DNA of 46,041 nucleotides. Origin: an uncultured Prevotellaceae bacterium. Its GTDB lineage: Bacteria; Bacteroidota; Bacteroidia; Bacteroidales; Bacteroidaceae. The number at the start of each line of letters is the position of its first letter. The first letter of the stretch is position 1. Location: assembly GCA_946402905.1 (NCBI GenBank), contig CAMIYC010000005.1:1-46041 (forward strand). Direction: 5' to 3'. A model generated the notes under the pieces. The model worked only from the letters and a program-made list of their open reading frames with translations. It was not told where the DNA came from and did not search any database. Below, piece after piece: positions 1 through 8,050 of the stretch. The position numbers and the translations under genes are program-made.

Positions 1-42
1 GAGATATGAAAAATTGGATTAACCTACTTTTTCAGCAGCCTC

Positions 43-250
43 AAGTTAGAGGGGGCAGGGGGAGTGTGTCTCATCCGGCGGTTCCCCCCTCTAAGTTAGA
101 GGGGGCAGGGGGAGTGTGTCTCATCCGGCGGTTTCCCCCTCTAAGTTAGAGGTTGCTCTCCCCCGGGAAACGGGGGAGTCGGAGGGGGTGTCAGGGGGAG
201 TGTGTACGCTTTCAGAAGAAACATTCACATGACATCTATACTACAACAAC
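43..250. repeat. G-rich hairpin repeat element, copy 1
   Basis: Three units with a 50-bp period (AAGTTAGA at 43, 93 and 143) followed by a tail of about 100 bp. Units two and three contain the palindrome CCTCTAAGTTAGAGG. The tail contains the hairpin CTCCCCCG-GGAAA-CGGGGGAG (157-177) and several runs of five G. A second copy with two units and nearly the same tail lies at 25303-25460. No convincing ORF. The stretch 1-288 holds nothing else I can support. Confidence 0.85.
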
Positions 251-288
251 AAAGCTTAATAAAAAATTAAAAATAAAAAAATTGAAAG

Positions 289-1557
289 GTGAAACTGAAG
301 CACTATTTTCTCGCCCTTGGTCTGGGCATCGTCCTGCTGGCAGGCATTGCACTTTTTGCCACGTTCCGCACTGGAGGAGATCTGAAATCTCCGTCATGCC
401 TGTTCTACGTGACCGAGGGCTTCGTGCTACTGCTGATGGCTTATCTGTGGCTTTTTTACAAAAAGACCATACGCCCTTACGACACACTCGTCAGTGGTAT
501 GGAACTGGTGCGGGAGCTGGACTTGACCACACGGCTCGCTCCATCGGGGCAGCACGAGACAGACGTCATCGTCCGGACATTTAATGACCTGCTCAACCGC
601 TTGCGCAATGAGCATCTTAAACTTGAGGAGCAGTATTCCTTCCTCAGGCTCCTCATCGAAGCATCACCCATGGGCGTCGTGCAATGCGATATCAATGGCA
701 ATATCGCCTCCATGAACCCCGCGGCACGCCAGATGATTTCGCCGGCTGTCGAGGAAGCCATGGGCTCTCTGCCACTGGGTGAGACCACCACGGTGCGCAT
801 ACCTGGCGCCCCACAGCTCTACCGCATCAGCCACCAGTCTTTCCCCGACCGTGGTTATCAGCATCCCTTCTTCCTCATTGAGTCTCTGACCTCCGAGGTG
901 CGCCGGGCAGAAAAAGCGGCTTACGAACGAGTCATCCGAATGATCGCTCACGAGGTGAACAATAGTGTGGCGGGAATCGTGAGCCTGATGGTGAATGGAA
1001 AACTGAAAATGGAAGATGTTGATGGTGCCAGCGAGCGACTCAAGGCGCTTTCAGAATTCGTCACCCGTTTTGCCGAAGTCGTGAAGATCCCACAACCCCA
1101 ACTGCAACTATGTGACCTGAGTGAGGAGGTAGAAGCCTGCCGGCCTTTCCTTGAGAATCTTTGTCAGTCTGCACATGTCCAACTGGAGTTTTGTCTCACA
1201 GATGAAGCGGCTCCTGTGCGCATCGACACCATCCTGTTTCAGCAAGTGCTCATCAACATCGTCAAGAATGCGGTTGAAAGCATAGGAGAGAGAGGGGGGC
1301 TTATCACCATCACTTCAGTTCCTGCACGACTCACCATCACCGACAACGGACGAGGTATCAAGCCTTCCGTGGCACCCCATTTGTTCACGCCGTTCTTCTC
1401 CACCAAACCACAGGGGCAGGGGCTTGGACTTTTGCTTATCCGTGACATTCTCACTGCTCATCATTGCACTTTCAGCCTGATGACAGACCCAACGGACCAT
1501 TCTACCCGCTTCATCATCCAGTTTCCTGCCTCCACACAGTCGCCGCAGAAGAATTAG
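289..1557 (+). CDS. NtrY-like sensor histidine kinase
   Basis: Membrane-bound two-component sensor kinase, 422 aa, starting at GTG 289 because the first transmembrane helix begins at residue 7. Visible order: TM helices at about 7-26 and 38-57, a HAMP-like linker, a PAS-like region (about 115-200), the dimerisation H-box with the phospho-acceptor His in IAHEVNN (H221), then the HATPase domain with N-box NIVKNAVESI (N327), G1 DNGRG (352-356) and G2 QGQGLGLLL (376-384). The two helices leave only a very short periplasmic loop, so sensing is probably through the membrane or the PAS domain rather than an external ligand domain. The HEVNN box resembles NtrY-type kinases, which usually partner with a sigma-54-type response regulator. 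Such a gene would lie upstream, outside the window. The signal is unknown. Confidence 0.9.
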   Translation: MKLKHYFLALGLGIVLLAGIALFATFRTGGDLKSPSCLFYVTEGFVLLLMAYLWLFYKKTIRPYDTLVSGMELVRELDLTTRLAPSGQHETDVIVRTFNDLLNRLRNEHLKLEEQYSFLRLLIEASPMGVVQCDINGNIASMNPAARQMISPAVEEAMGSLPLGETTTVRIPGAPQLYRISHQSFPDRGYQHPFFLIESLTSEVRRAEKAAYERVIRMIAHEVNNSVAGIVSLMVNGKLKMEDVDGASERLKALSEFVTRFAEVVKIPQPQLQLCDLSEEVEACRPFLENLCQSAHVQLEFCLTDEAAPVRIDTILFQQVLINIVKNAVESIGERGGLITITSVPARLTITDNGRGIKPSVAPHLFTPFFSTKPQGQGLGLLLIRDILTAHHCTFSLMTDPTDHSTRFIIQFPASTQSPQKN

Positions 1558-1711
1558 CTTTCAGCGAGCAAGCTGTCTCGTCATATTGATGACCGGAAAC
1601 TGTGAAACGAAGTCCCCAATCACCATCGAAATAAGAACCGATGTGGCAGTCAAATATCTCCACCACGTGAAATATTCAACCGAAAGGGGTGATTATATCA
1701 GAATAAATGCT

Positions 1712-1719
1712 TATATTTG
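1712..1719 (+). promoter_or_regulatory. -7 promoter element for the 1747 gene
   Basis: TATATTTG fits the Bacteroidetes -7 consensus TAnnTTTG and lies 27 bp before the ATG at 1747. No clear -33 TTG is seen at the right distance. It suggests that the gene is transcribed independently of the kinase gene. Confidence 0.55.
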
Positions 1720-1746
1720 TCAATTATTTGAAATACAGCAACTAAG

Positions 1747-2598
1747 ATGGACAATTTTTTTTCTAAGTTCAAATCAAAAGCTATTGCCATACTCACCATG
1801 CTCAGTATGGCATCATGTCCAACGTACGGACAGGGTCCGACAAAAGAGATGATTGAAAAAGCCGGAGTGATAACAGAAGCACTTGACAGCATCTGTACCG
1901 AAGGATATAACCTTTATGTCGCTGAGTATGTCAACTGGGTGTCAACCGACTCCTTGCTGGCTCATTACCGTGTTGATGAGATAGGACACAGTGTTATATG
2001 GCAACCTACAAACGATACCTGGAGAGTCGTTTTCATGGACAAGGAGCAGAAAAACTGCATCTTCGAATACCTATACGACCTTAACAGCAAGGAACAGACC
2101 GTCTCCTACGATTCGAGACCCATCTCGGAGAATGAAAGAGGATTGTTGGAAAAGAAAAACCTTATGCTGAAAAATGCCCTTGAGCAATACGGCGACAGCC
2201 TGCGTTACAACCCTGACTATGGAAGACCGAACTTTGACTTCGTCCGTATCGGCGCCAATACCACCCGTATGTACATGCTGCAAGGTGTGGAGCGTTCCGG
2301 CATCATCCCTTTCGGTAATGACTTCAGCTTTGACTTTGACAATGACTGCAACGTAAAAGCATTCCGGCGGTATCATCGTTCGTTCATACCCATCTCCAAT
2401 GAAGGCGAGACGGCATTCCATTCTCATTTGAAAGACAATCCGTATATCACTCCGACAGATATCTGCAACTTCTTGCTCTATCATGGGAACATGAAGGAGA
2501 CAGCAGTGCTCAGCACCGCACTGGATGGCTATATCTTTTACAATGCTGAGACCCACAAGGCCACGTTCGTTCACAAGATAAAGGAAGAAAAAGAGTAG
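1747..2598 (+). CDS. Secreted or lipid-anchored protein of unknown function
   Basis: I do not recognise a family. The 283-aa product starts with a basic residue stretch and a hydrophobic segment (about 10-23) ending in MASC, which may be a weak lipobox (Cys24) or part of an ordinary signal peptide, so export is likely. The rest is mixed alpha/beta, rich in Asp, Asn and aromatic residues, with no transmembrane segment or enzyme motif I can name. It has its own -7 promoter element at 1712-1719 and a hairpin terminator candidate downstream, so it looks monocistronic. Codon use is more AT-rich than in the flanking genes. Confidence 0.7.
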   Translation: MDNFFSKFKSKAIAILTMLSMASCPTYGQGPTKEMIEKAGVITEALDSICTEGYNLYVAEYVNWVSTDSLLAHYRVDEIGHSVIWQPTNDTWRVVFMDKEQKNCIFEYLYDLNSKEQTVSYDSRPISENERGLLEKKNLMLKNALEQYGDSLRYNPDYGRPNFDFVRIGANTTRMYMLQGVERSGIIPFGNDFSFDFDNDCNVKAFRRYHRSFIPISNEGETAFHSHLKDNPYITPTDICNFLLYHGNMKETAVLSTALDGYIFYNAETHKATFVHKIKEEKE

Positions 2599-2689
2599 GA
2601 ACGATGAAAAGATATAGCTAATGGTTGAAACATGTGAAGGCGCAGAATGAGAAATGATTTTTTGTGATTAAATTTTGCGACCCCTTCAG

Positions 2690-2728
2690 AAAAAGGTGAG
2701 ATGTGGATGTCACAAATCACCTTTTTTT
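2690..2728 (+). terminator. Candidate intrinsic terminator after the 1747 gene
   Basis: AAAAAGGTGA (2690-2699) pairs with TCACCTTTTT (2717-2726), with an inner TGTG/CACA pairing and a run of T on the 3' side. It lies about 90 bp after the stop codon at 2598. Confidence 0.6.
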
Positions 2729-2775
2729 ACGTATATATAGGTAAACAAGCGTCGGATGACACACGAGGAGTTTAA

Positions 2776-3036
2776 CATGCAAGTCAGAAAATTGCGCCCC
2801 CTGCTCCGGGGCGTGGCTCGCTGGGTGGCCATGGCCGCCTGGAGACCGTATATGAATTAGATGGGGGAGAGTACACTTTCAAGGAGAAGGGTATCGGACA
2901 GCGGCGGTGGACCGTCGACTGCCTGCTGGTGCTCAAGAATCCGGTGATACCCCTCTACGTGAGATATAGTCCGATGAACGTGCTCAAAGGCACCGACGTG
3001 AAGTTCCAGTCCCTCTCTTTCGGCCTTTGCTTCTGA
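2776..3036 (+). pseudogene. C-terminal remnant of a possible outer-membrane protein gene
   Basis: An open frame without a usable start codon, bounded by a stop at 2773-2775 and a TGA at 3034-3036. From about 2821 it reads like real protein (LGGHGRLETVYELDGGEYTF, then alternating polar and hydrophobic residues). It ends in LSFGLCF, with a terminal Phe as in many outer-membrane beta-barrel proteins. The upstream part is low quality and no matching N-terminal half is present in the preceding 170 bp. I take it as a truncated leftover. The original family is not identified. Confidence 0.4.
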
Positions 3037-3042
3037 CCCTTG

Positions 3043-3075
3043 CCCTTCACGGGCTCCATAGGGGGCTGTGAAGGG
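3043..3075. other. Hairpin between convergent units
   Basis: CCCTTCAC (3043-3050) and GTGAAGGG (3068-3075) form a perfect 8-bp stem around a 17-nt loop, just after the remnant and 33 bp downstream of the msrA stop. It could act as a terminator for the minus-strand amylase-msrA operon, although no T-tract follows on that strand. Confidence 0.35.
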
Positions 3076-3107
3076 TACGAATCGTCTTTGGCTCTTTAGA
3101 AGAACGG

Positions 3108-3644
3108 TCAGTCTTTTTCTGGGCGCGCTTCCCGGGCCATTTTAAAGAGCGAGAGGGGCAGGTGGCAGTAGCCTTCGGGGTTCTTGTCGAGATAGTCCTG
3201 GTGATAGTCTTCGGCAGTGAAGAAATTCTGCAGCGGCTGTCGTTCTACGGCAAGTGGCTCCTCGTATCTGCTTTGCACCTCGGCGTAGATCTCGTCGATG
3301 ATGTGCCGGTCGAGCTCGTCGCTGTAATAGATGCCCGTGCGATACTGGGTGCCCACGTCGTGCCCTTGCTGGTTGACACTCACAGGATCGATGGCCTTGA
3401 AGTACATGCGGAGCAAGAACCTCAGACCTACTCTCGACGGGTCGTAGACCACGCGCACGGTCTCGGCGAAGCCTGTCTTGTCGGTACAGACTTCTTTATA
3501 GGTGGGCTGCGCTGTGTGGCCGTTGGCATAGCCCACCTCTGTCTCCACCACGCCGTCTATCTGCTTGAAGTAATGCTCTGCACCCCAGAAGCAGCCGCCG
3601 GCCAGGTAGATGTCCTTTGTCGTTGGGTGTTGTGTCGTTGCCAT
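3108..3644 (-). CDS. msrA: Peptide methionine sulfoxide reductase MsrA
   Basis: Reduces the S-epimer of methionine sulfoxide in proteins or as free amino acid, using thioredoxin. At 178 aa it is a full-length MsrA domain without a fused MsrB. The catalytic signature GGCFWGAEHYF (catalytic Cys18) is at the N-terminus, followed by the family features VGYANG, the HDVGTQYR block and EDYHQDYL. No signal peptide is seen, so it is cytoplasmic. It is the last gene of a minus-strand run (amylase, 62-aa peptide, DUF4251 lipoprotein, msrA) with gaps of 10-13 bp, so it is probably transcribed from the amylase promoter, and it has no evident promoter of its own. Confidence 0.96.
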   Translation of the reverse strand: MATTQHPTTKDIYLAGGCFWGAEHYFKQIDGVVETEVGYANGHTAQPTYKEVCTDKTGFAETVRVVYDPSRVGLRFLLRMYFKAIDPVSVNQQGHDVGTQYRTGIYYSDELDRHIIDEIYAEVQSRYEEPLAVERQPLQNFFTAEDYHQDYLDKNPEGYCHLPLSLFKMAREARPEKD

Positions 3645-3657
3645 GTCTCAGATGTGT

Positions 3658-4176
3658 TTATGGTGTGTGAAAGTTGCCGGTGTAATGGATGTGGCTGCGC
3701 TGACGAGGCGTGACACTCACGTTGGCACTGCCGTTGTCAAACAGGCTGATGATGTAGCGGTAGATATCCTCGCGGCTCTCCACATCCATCGTGATGATGT
3801 GCTCGCCCTTGCGGGTGACGGCCTCGTCATACTGGCGGATCATGCCGGTGAACTGGAGACCGCTACCGCCGCCGTAGGGCACACTGTAGGCACGGCCGAA
3901 GAACGGCAGGTTGGAGACCAGCGTGTCGCCTGCCACCCTCACCGAGTAGTCGGAGGTCAGATGGATGACGCGCCCCCAGCCGTCAGGGGTAGCCTGGTGT
4001 ACGTCGATCTGATAGTGCCGGTCGGCGAGTGACTCGTTGATCACCTGGGCCAGTCTCGCCCGCTCTATCGCTTTCTCCTGGCGCGACTGTTGTGAAGCCG
4101 CGCAGGCGCAGAATGCCAGTGCCGCCCAGATCAGCAGCACCGGCATTCCCGTCTTGATGATGGTTCCTTCTTTCAT
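3658..4176 (-). CDS. DUF4251 family lipoprotein
   Basis: A 172-aa product starting at ATG 4176. An upstream extension to 4257 would bury the signal peptide, so I reject it. The N-terminus is a hydrophobic export signal (about 10-26) ending in FCAC, a plausible lipobox. The central block LPFFGRAYSVPYGGGSGLQF is what I know as the core of DUF4251, a periplasmic or outer-membrane lipoprotein family of Bacteroidetes without assigned function. The last third has the usual strand-rich region ending near YIISLFDNGSANV. Gaps to the neighbours are 13 bp on both sides, so it is co-transcribed with msrA and the amylase gene. Confidence 0.85.
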   Translation of the reverse strand: MKEGTIIKTGMPVLLIWAALAFCACAASQQSRQEKAIERARLAQVINESLADRHYQIDVHQATPDGWGRVIHLTSDYSVRVAGDTLVSNLPFFGRAYSVPYGGGSGLQFTGMIRQYDEAVTRKGEHIITMDVESREDIYRYIISLFDNGSANVSVTPRQRSHIHYTGNFHTP

Positions 4177-4189
4177 ATACTCACGGTGT

Positions 4190-4378
4190 TTATTCCCATA
4201 GGTTGTCGTGTGTGCCAGAGCCCTCTTCTTCGAAGAAACTACCGCTGTTGCTGTCAAGCTCGCCGTTGCTGAATGTGCTCGCTGCCGATTTGTCTTCGGT
4301 GATCGAACCCGATTGCAGCAGTATGATGCCCACTGGGGTCGTCTCGGCCACTGGCTTCGTATAATGCTTCTTTTTCAT
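4190..4378 (-). CDS. Small 62-aa peptide of the amylase operon
   Basis: A short ORF with an in-frame ATG, starting 10 bp after the amylase stop and ending 13 bp before the DUF4251 start, so spacing supports translation. It begins MKKKHYTKPVAETTPVGI and continues with an acidic, Ser/Gly-rich tail. Short proteins with this kind of Lys-rich N-terminus and acidic end are common near secreted proteins in Prevotella-like genomes and are usually annotated as hypothetical. No signal peptide or domain is visible. Function unknown. Confidence 0.6.
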   Translation of the reverse strand: MKKKHYTKPVAETTPVGIILLQSGSITEDKSAASTFSNGELDSNSGSFFEEEGSGTHDNLWE

Positions 4379-4388
4379 AGTCTTGTTG

Positions 4389-7300
4389 TCATTTGATGAT
4401 CAGTTTCTTTCCGCCTTTGATGTAGATGCCTTTGGGCAGTGAAGAGGCATTGCTCACTTTCAGGCCGCCGAGCGTGTATAGGTCATCGGTGGCGGTGGAG
4501 CTGCCACGGTTGAGGTCGCGGATGGCCGACACGTCTTCGAAGGTCACACTTACCGATGCACCCAGTTCCGTGGTGGTCTTGAGGTAGGCGCGGAAGGGGT
4601 TGATGCCCACATTGCTGCCCACCTTGACAAACTCGCCGTTGGTGTAGCCATAGTAGAGGGTCTCGCCGGAGTTGAGCGTCAGCCGTTTCATGGTGCCGGT
4701 GAAGGTCACGCCGTCGATGGCCTGCTCCAGGTTTCCGGTCTTGGAGACTGAGCGCTCGCCAAGGCTGCCGAACGGTGTGGTGTTGTCTTCACTCACTACC
4801 AGCACGTAGGGCGTGTTGGCTGCCATATCGTCGACCGAGGTGAAGTGCAGGCTGCCGTCGCTCAGCACCTCGTCAAACTGATAGGCCGTGATGCCTTTCT
4901 CAGTCATCTCGTCGGCGCTGACGGCGAAGGGCAGGCATACCGTCACTTTCTTGCCTGGTGTGAACGAGCGGTTGTAGGCGACGGCGGTGGCCGTGAAAGC
5001 TTCGTTGGCCTTGAAGTCGTAGGCTCCGTCGGTCAGGCGCAGGCTGGCGCATGTGCCGTTTACAATCACGTTGTAGGGCAGTCGTACCACTGGCTGACCG
5101 CTGTTGGCCTTAATCAGTGCGTTGGGGTTGGCACCGCGGTCGTAGAAACTGAAGTGGTTTTCGCCGGTCACGTCTACAAGGGTCTGGGTGGTCTGGGTGG
5201 TGCCTACTGTCTGGTATTTGCCGCTGGTGTTGGCTCCCTTCAGGATGGTCAGCGTGCCCACCTGCCAGGTGGAGGCATCCGATGAGAGGGTGATGGGCAG
5301 CACACCGTCTTGAGCCATTGTATAGGTGCTTTGCACTTTTTGCCAACCGCCGTTAGTGCCGCTGACGTATGACTCGCTGATGCCGTCGGTGGTCACGGTC
5401 GAGGCAGAGGTGGCGGCCATGCCCGTCAGTGCCATTGACGACGACGAAGTGCCGGCGGCGAGTGACACGCTGCTGCCCTCAGTGCCGCGCACGATGGCCT
5501 GCACCGTGTAAGTGCCGGCGGGGAAGTAGATGCCCAGGCTGGGCTTCACTTCGTCGGTGGCTTTCACCTCTGCCACTGTCTCACTGAGTCCGTTCCAGTT
5601 GGTGGCGGTAGCACTCGTCACACCCTCCAATACCTTCGACGCATCCAGCGAGATCATATCGGCGGAAGTCAGGCCGCCCGTGTTGTAATAACCGCCATTG
5701 ACGAAGTCAAGGTCGGCGGTCTTGCCATCACTATTGCCTACATTGAATTGTATCTGATTGGGCACGCCTTCGGAGAGCTTTTTTTCGATACGCCAGCGGT
5801 AGATGTTATTTCCATTGCTTGAAGTGCCCACAATTTCTGTCAGGTCAGACCCTGGCCAGTCGTTGGTGAATCTTTTTTCACTGCCATAGAATGCTTTGTC
5901 CCAAGCATATACCTTGGTCCATCCAGATGGAGCATCAAAATAGGCATCCACATACTTTAATTGTGGATCACTTTTGTAGATGGATGTATAATCCGCATGT
6001 TTATGGACGTTTCCTTTCCAATAGCAGAGGTATGTTTCGCCGTTTACTTGGATGTTATCTGTCTGCTTCCCTTCCCCTTCATTATAATGCACTATCACTT
6101 TCAAGTCTTGGTTTTTAAAGGGCTGCTTGTACCAAGTGGTGCCATCTGCAAGTTTCACTTTTTGGGTAAGCCTTTTTCCGGGCCAGTTGCCTAAAACCTT
6201 GACTTCTGTGCTGCCTTCACCCGTCCATGCATAGAGATAGGGTTCTCCTTCGTTATTGTCTTTTACATAGACAGCGAAGTCGGAAGCGTTGGCGTTTTCT
6301 GTTTGGTTGTAGTTGTCAATGGCGGTCTGTGCTACATTGTCTGATACGTAATAGGCGAAATTCTCACCACTGGTGATGAGTGTATGTCCTGAATGGTCAT
6401 AGCTGTCTTCTGGGATGTATCCACAGATGACAATGACACTTCCTGATGTGCCTTCTACTTTCATGTAGAAACCACCTTCGTTGCTCCAGTCGTTGACCAC
6501 TCTGCTCTCGTTGGTGACACCCGCGGCTTTGCGGGCGGCAATCATCTTCTTGATCTCTTTAGCATACTGCTGCCAGTGTGGCAGGAAGATACAGGGCGTG
6601 CCGGGCAGGCCTAAGATGAAGGCGTTGGCGGCCAGCACGTTGTTGTTCACACGGTCGTAGTCGTTGCGGTAGGTGTCGTGGTTGTCTACGAAAGTCACGC
6701 TGTAGCGACTCATGTTGGGGTCGCCGGCGATGCCTTTGTTGGCCTGAAGCAAGTTCCAGTGGCCGTTGTTGAAGGCGTCGTTGATGGCATACTTCAGGGG
6801 GAAGTCAAAGGCTGCCGACTGCTTCTGGCCGTTGGCGCTTGATGGAAGGGCGGTCTTGTCGATCCAGTTGTGCACCACGTTGTCGTAACTGGCATCCCAG
6901 TATTCGCCCACGGAGAACATGTTCTTCTGTCTGTCGGGCCATGACAGCTCGCTGTTGTATTTGCCCACATAGTAGCCGGCGTAGCCTTTCACCATGTCGT
7001 AGCGGAAACCGGCATAGCCCAGTTCGTTGACCAGATAGTCGAGATAGGTGGCGATGTTTTGCTGCACCTGGGCGTTGGTGTGGTCCAGGTCGCGGCAGCC
7101 GTCGAAGTTGTCGCCCTGGTCATTGCTTACCAGACAGTCGGATGTGCTGGTGGCACAGCGATAGGTCGTACCGTCGTGTAAGCCGCCGTTGCTGAAGAGC
7201 TCGTCGTTTTGGCAGATACCCCAGAGGTTGGTCATGTCCGTGGCCCAGGTCAGGGTGTAGTTCTTTCGGCTGGTAGTGACATTCTCATTGGGGAAGTCGG

Positions 7301-7709
7301 CCCAGTTGCTCAGGCCGTTCTTGTGGTTGATCACCACATCCTCGATGATGCCGGTGCCTTTCGCCTTGAAAGCGGCGATCATCTCCTTCAGTTCCTGCTC
7401 CGTGCCGAAGCAAGTGTTGTGCTTCAGCCAGTAGACGGGCATATAGCCCATGTTCTCATAGCCCCAGTTACCGGATGAGTTCCATTTGTCTTCTTTGGTC
7501 TGGCCGGAATTAGGCACCCAGATCAAGTTGTAGTATGCCGAGAGCTCGTCCACCTGGCTCGTCAGGTTGGTCCAGCGGGTGTCGTCATACGAGTCCCAGT
7601 AGAAACCCTGGAGCATCACACCGCCATAGTTGGCGGGCCATCCTTGTGCTCTCATGGCCACAATTGCCATGACAGCCAATAGAATTGTAATAGAAAGTCT
7701 TTTCTTCAT
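4389..7709 (-). CDS. Secreted GH13 alpha-amylase with CBM26-like starch-binding modules
   Basis: Endo-acting starch hydrolase, 1106 aa from ATG 7709, chosen because a clear signal peptide (about 4-21, ending MRAQ) begins there. All four GH13 regions are visible: DVVINH (124-129), GFRYDMVKG with nucleophile D238, SVGEYW with acid/base E269, and VDNHD with D345. After the catalytic part, two segments have the look of CBM26 starch-binding modules (YLYAWTGEG...NWPGKRLT...QTDN and a second with VYAWD...NDWPGSDL). A long beta-rich region follows. The C-terminus ends LPKGIYIKGGKKLIIK, a Prevotella-type end resembling T9SS-like sorting tails. It heads a four-gene operon and has a promoter and a hairpin leader upstream. 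DNA over the CBM modules (about 5750-6450) is clearly more AT-rich than the rest of the gene. Confidence 0.95.
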   Translation of the reverse strand: MKKRLSITILLAVMAIVAMRAQGWPANYGGVMLQGFYWDSYDDTRWTNLTSQVDELSAYYNLIWVPNSGQTKEDKWNSSGNWGYENMGYMPVYWLKHNTCFGTEQELKEMIAAFKAKGTGIIEDVVINHKNGLSNWADFPNENVTTSRKNYTLTWATDMTNLWGICQNDELFSNGGLHDGTTYRCATSTSDCLVSNDQGDNFDGCRDLDHTNAQVQQNIATYLDYLVNELGYAGFRYDMVKGYAGYYVGKYNSELSWPDRQKNMFSVGEYWDASYDNVVHNWIDKTALPSSANGQKQSAAFDFPLKYAINDAFNNGHWNLLQANKGIAGDPNMSRYSVTFVDNHDTYRNDYDRVNNNVLAANAFILGLPGTPCIFLPHWQQYAKEIKKMIAARKAAGVTNESRVVNDWSNEGGFYMKVEGTSGSVIVICGYIPEDSYDHSGHTLITSGENFAYYVSDNVAQTAIDNYNQTENANASDFAVYVKDNNEGEPYLYAWTGEGSTEVKVLGNWPGKRLTQKVKLADGTTWYKQPFKNQDLKVIVHYNEGEGKQTDNIQVNGETYLCYWKGNVHKHADYTSIYKSDPQLKYVDAYFDAPSGWTKVYAWDKAFYGSEKRFTNDWPGSDLTEIVGTSSNGNNIYRWRIEKKLSEGVPNQIQFNVGNSDGKTADLDFVNGGYYNTGGLTSADMISLDASKVLEGVTSATATNWNGLSETVAEVKATDEVKPSLGIYFPAGTYTVQAIVRGTEGSSVSLAAGTSSSSMALTGMAATSASTVTTDGISESYVSGTNGGWQKVQSTYTMAQDGVLPITLSSDASTWQVGTLTILKGANTSGKYQTVGTTQTTQTLVDVTGENHFSFYDRGANPNALIKANSGQPVVRLPYNVIVNGTCASLRLTDGAYDFKANEAFTATAVAYNRSFTPGKKVTVCLPFAVSADEMTEKGITAYQFDEVLSDGSLHFTSVDDMAANTPYVLVVSEDNTTPFGSLGERSVSKTGNLEQAIDGVTFTGTMKRLTLNSGETLYYGYTNGEFVKVGSNVGINPFRAYLKTTTELGASVSVTFEDVSAIRDLNRGSSTATDDLYTLGGLKVSNASSLPKGIYIKGGKKLIIK

Positions 7710-7748
7710 GTGTATTTGGTGATTAGTATATGCTGATAGATATAGGGT

Positions 7749-7771
7749 GGGGCAACCATAGTTTTTGCCCC
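7749..7771 (-). promoter_or_regulatory. Inverted repeat in the amylase leader
   Basis: GGGGCAA (7749-7755) and TTGCCCC (7765-7771) form a perfect 7-bp inverted repeat between the promoter and the amylase start. It could be an operator or a leader hairpin controlling the operon. The regulator is unknown. Confidence 0.4.
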
Positions 7772-7784
7772 TAATGCAAGCGTA

Positions 7785-7792
7785 CAAAAGTA
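7785..7792 (-). promoter_or_regulatory. -7 promoter element of the amylase operon
   Basis: On the minus strand the sequence reads TACTTTTG, matching TAnnTTTG. A TTTG on that strand (7815-7818) lies 22 bp further upstream and could be the -33 element. The predicted leader is about 70 nt. Confidence 0.55.
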
Positions 7793-7937
7793 TAAATTAT
7801 TGACATACGTTGTTCAAAAGAATGTAAAATAGTTTTGATTCTTTTGCGCAATCGTTTGCACAGCGCTGCCCGCCAGCAGCGCTCTCCTTATGAAAATCAA
7901 TGATGTGCCTATAAAAGAAAAACAACAAACCTCAAAC

Positions 7938-8047
7938 CATCAATCACTCTCAACCTCTCAACCTTCCCACCTTCAACCTTCCCACCTTTCAACCTCCCCA
8001 CCTTCCCACCTTTCAACCTTTCCACCTTTCCACCTTTCAACCTTTCA
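7938..8047. repeat. Pyrimidine-rich degenerate tandem repeat
   Basis: Repeated variants of CAACCTTCCCACCTTT, unit about 8-9 bp (also seen as 17 bp), directly after the stop of the minus-strand lipoprotein gene. No ORF here is credible. The rest of 7793-7937 is AT-rich DNA with no gene that I can see. Confidence 0.8.
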
Positions 8048-8050
8048 ACC

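Noticed and set aside
1..9. GAG ATA TGA at the very start as the end of an upstream response regulator gene
   Set aside because: Plausible given the kinase that follows, but two codons cannot support a call.
153..584. ORF overlapping the start of the histidine kinase
   Set aside because: Begins in the G-rich repeat and runs out of frame through the kinase transmembrane region. No domain.
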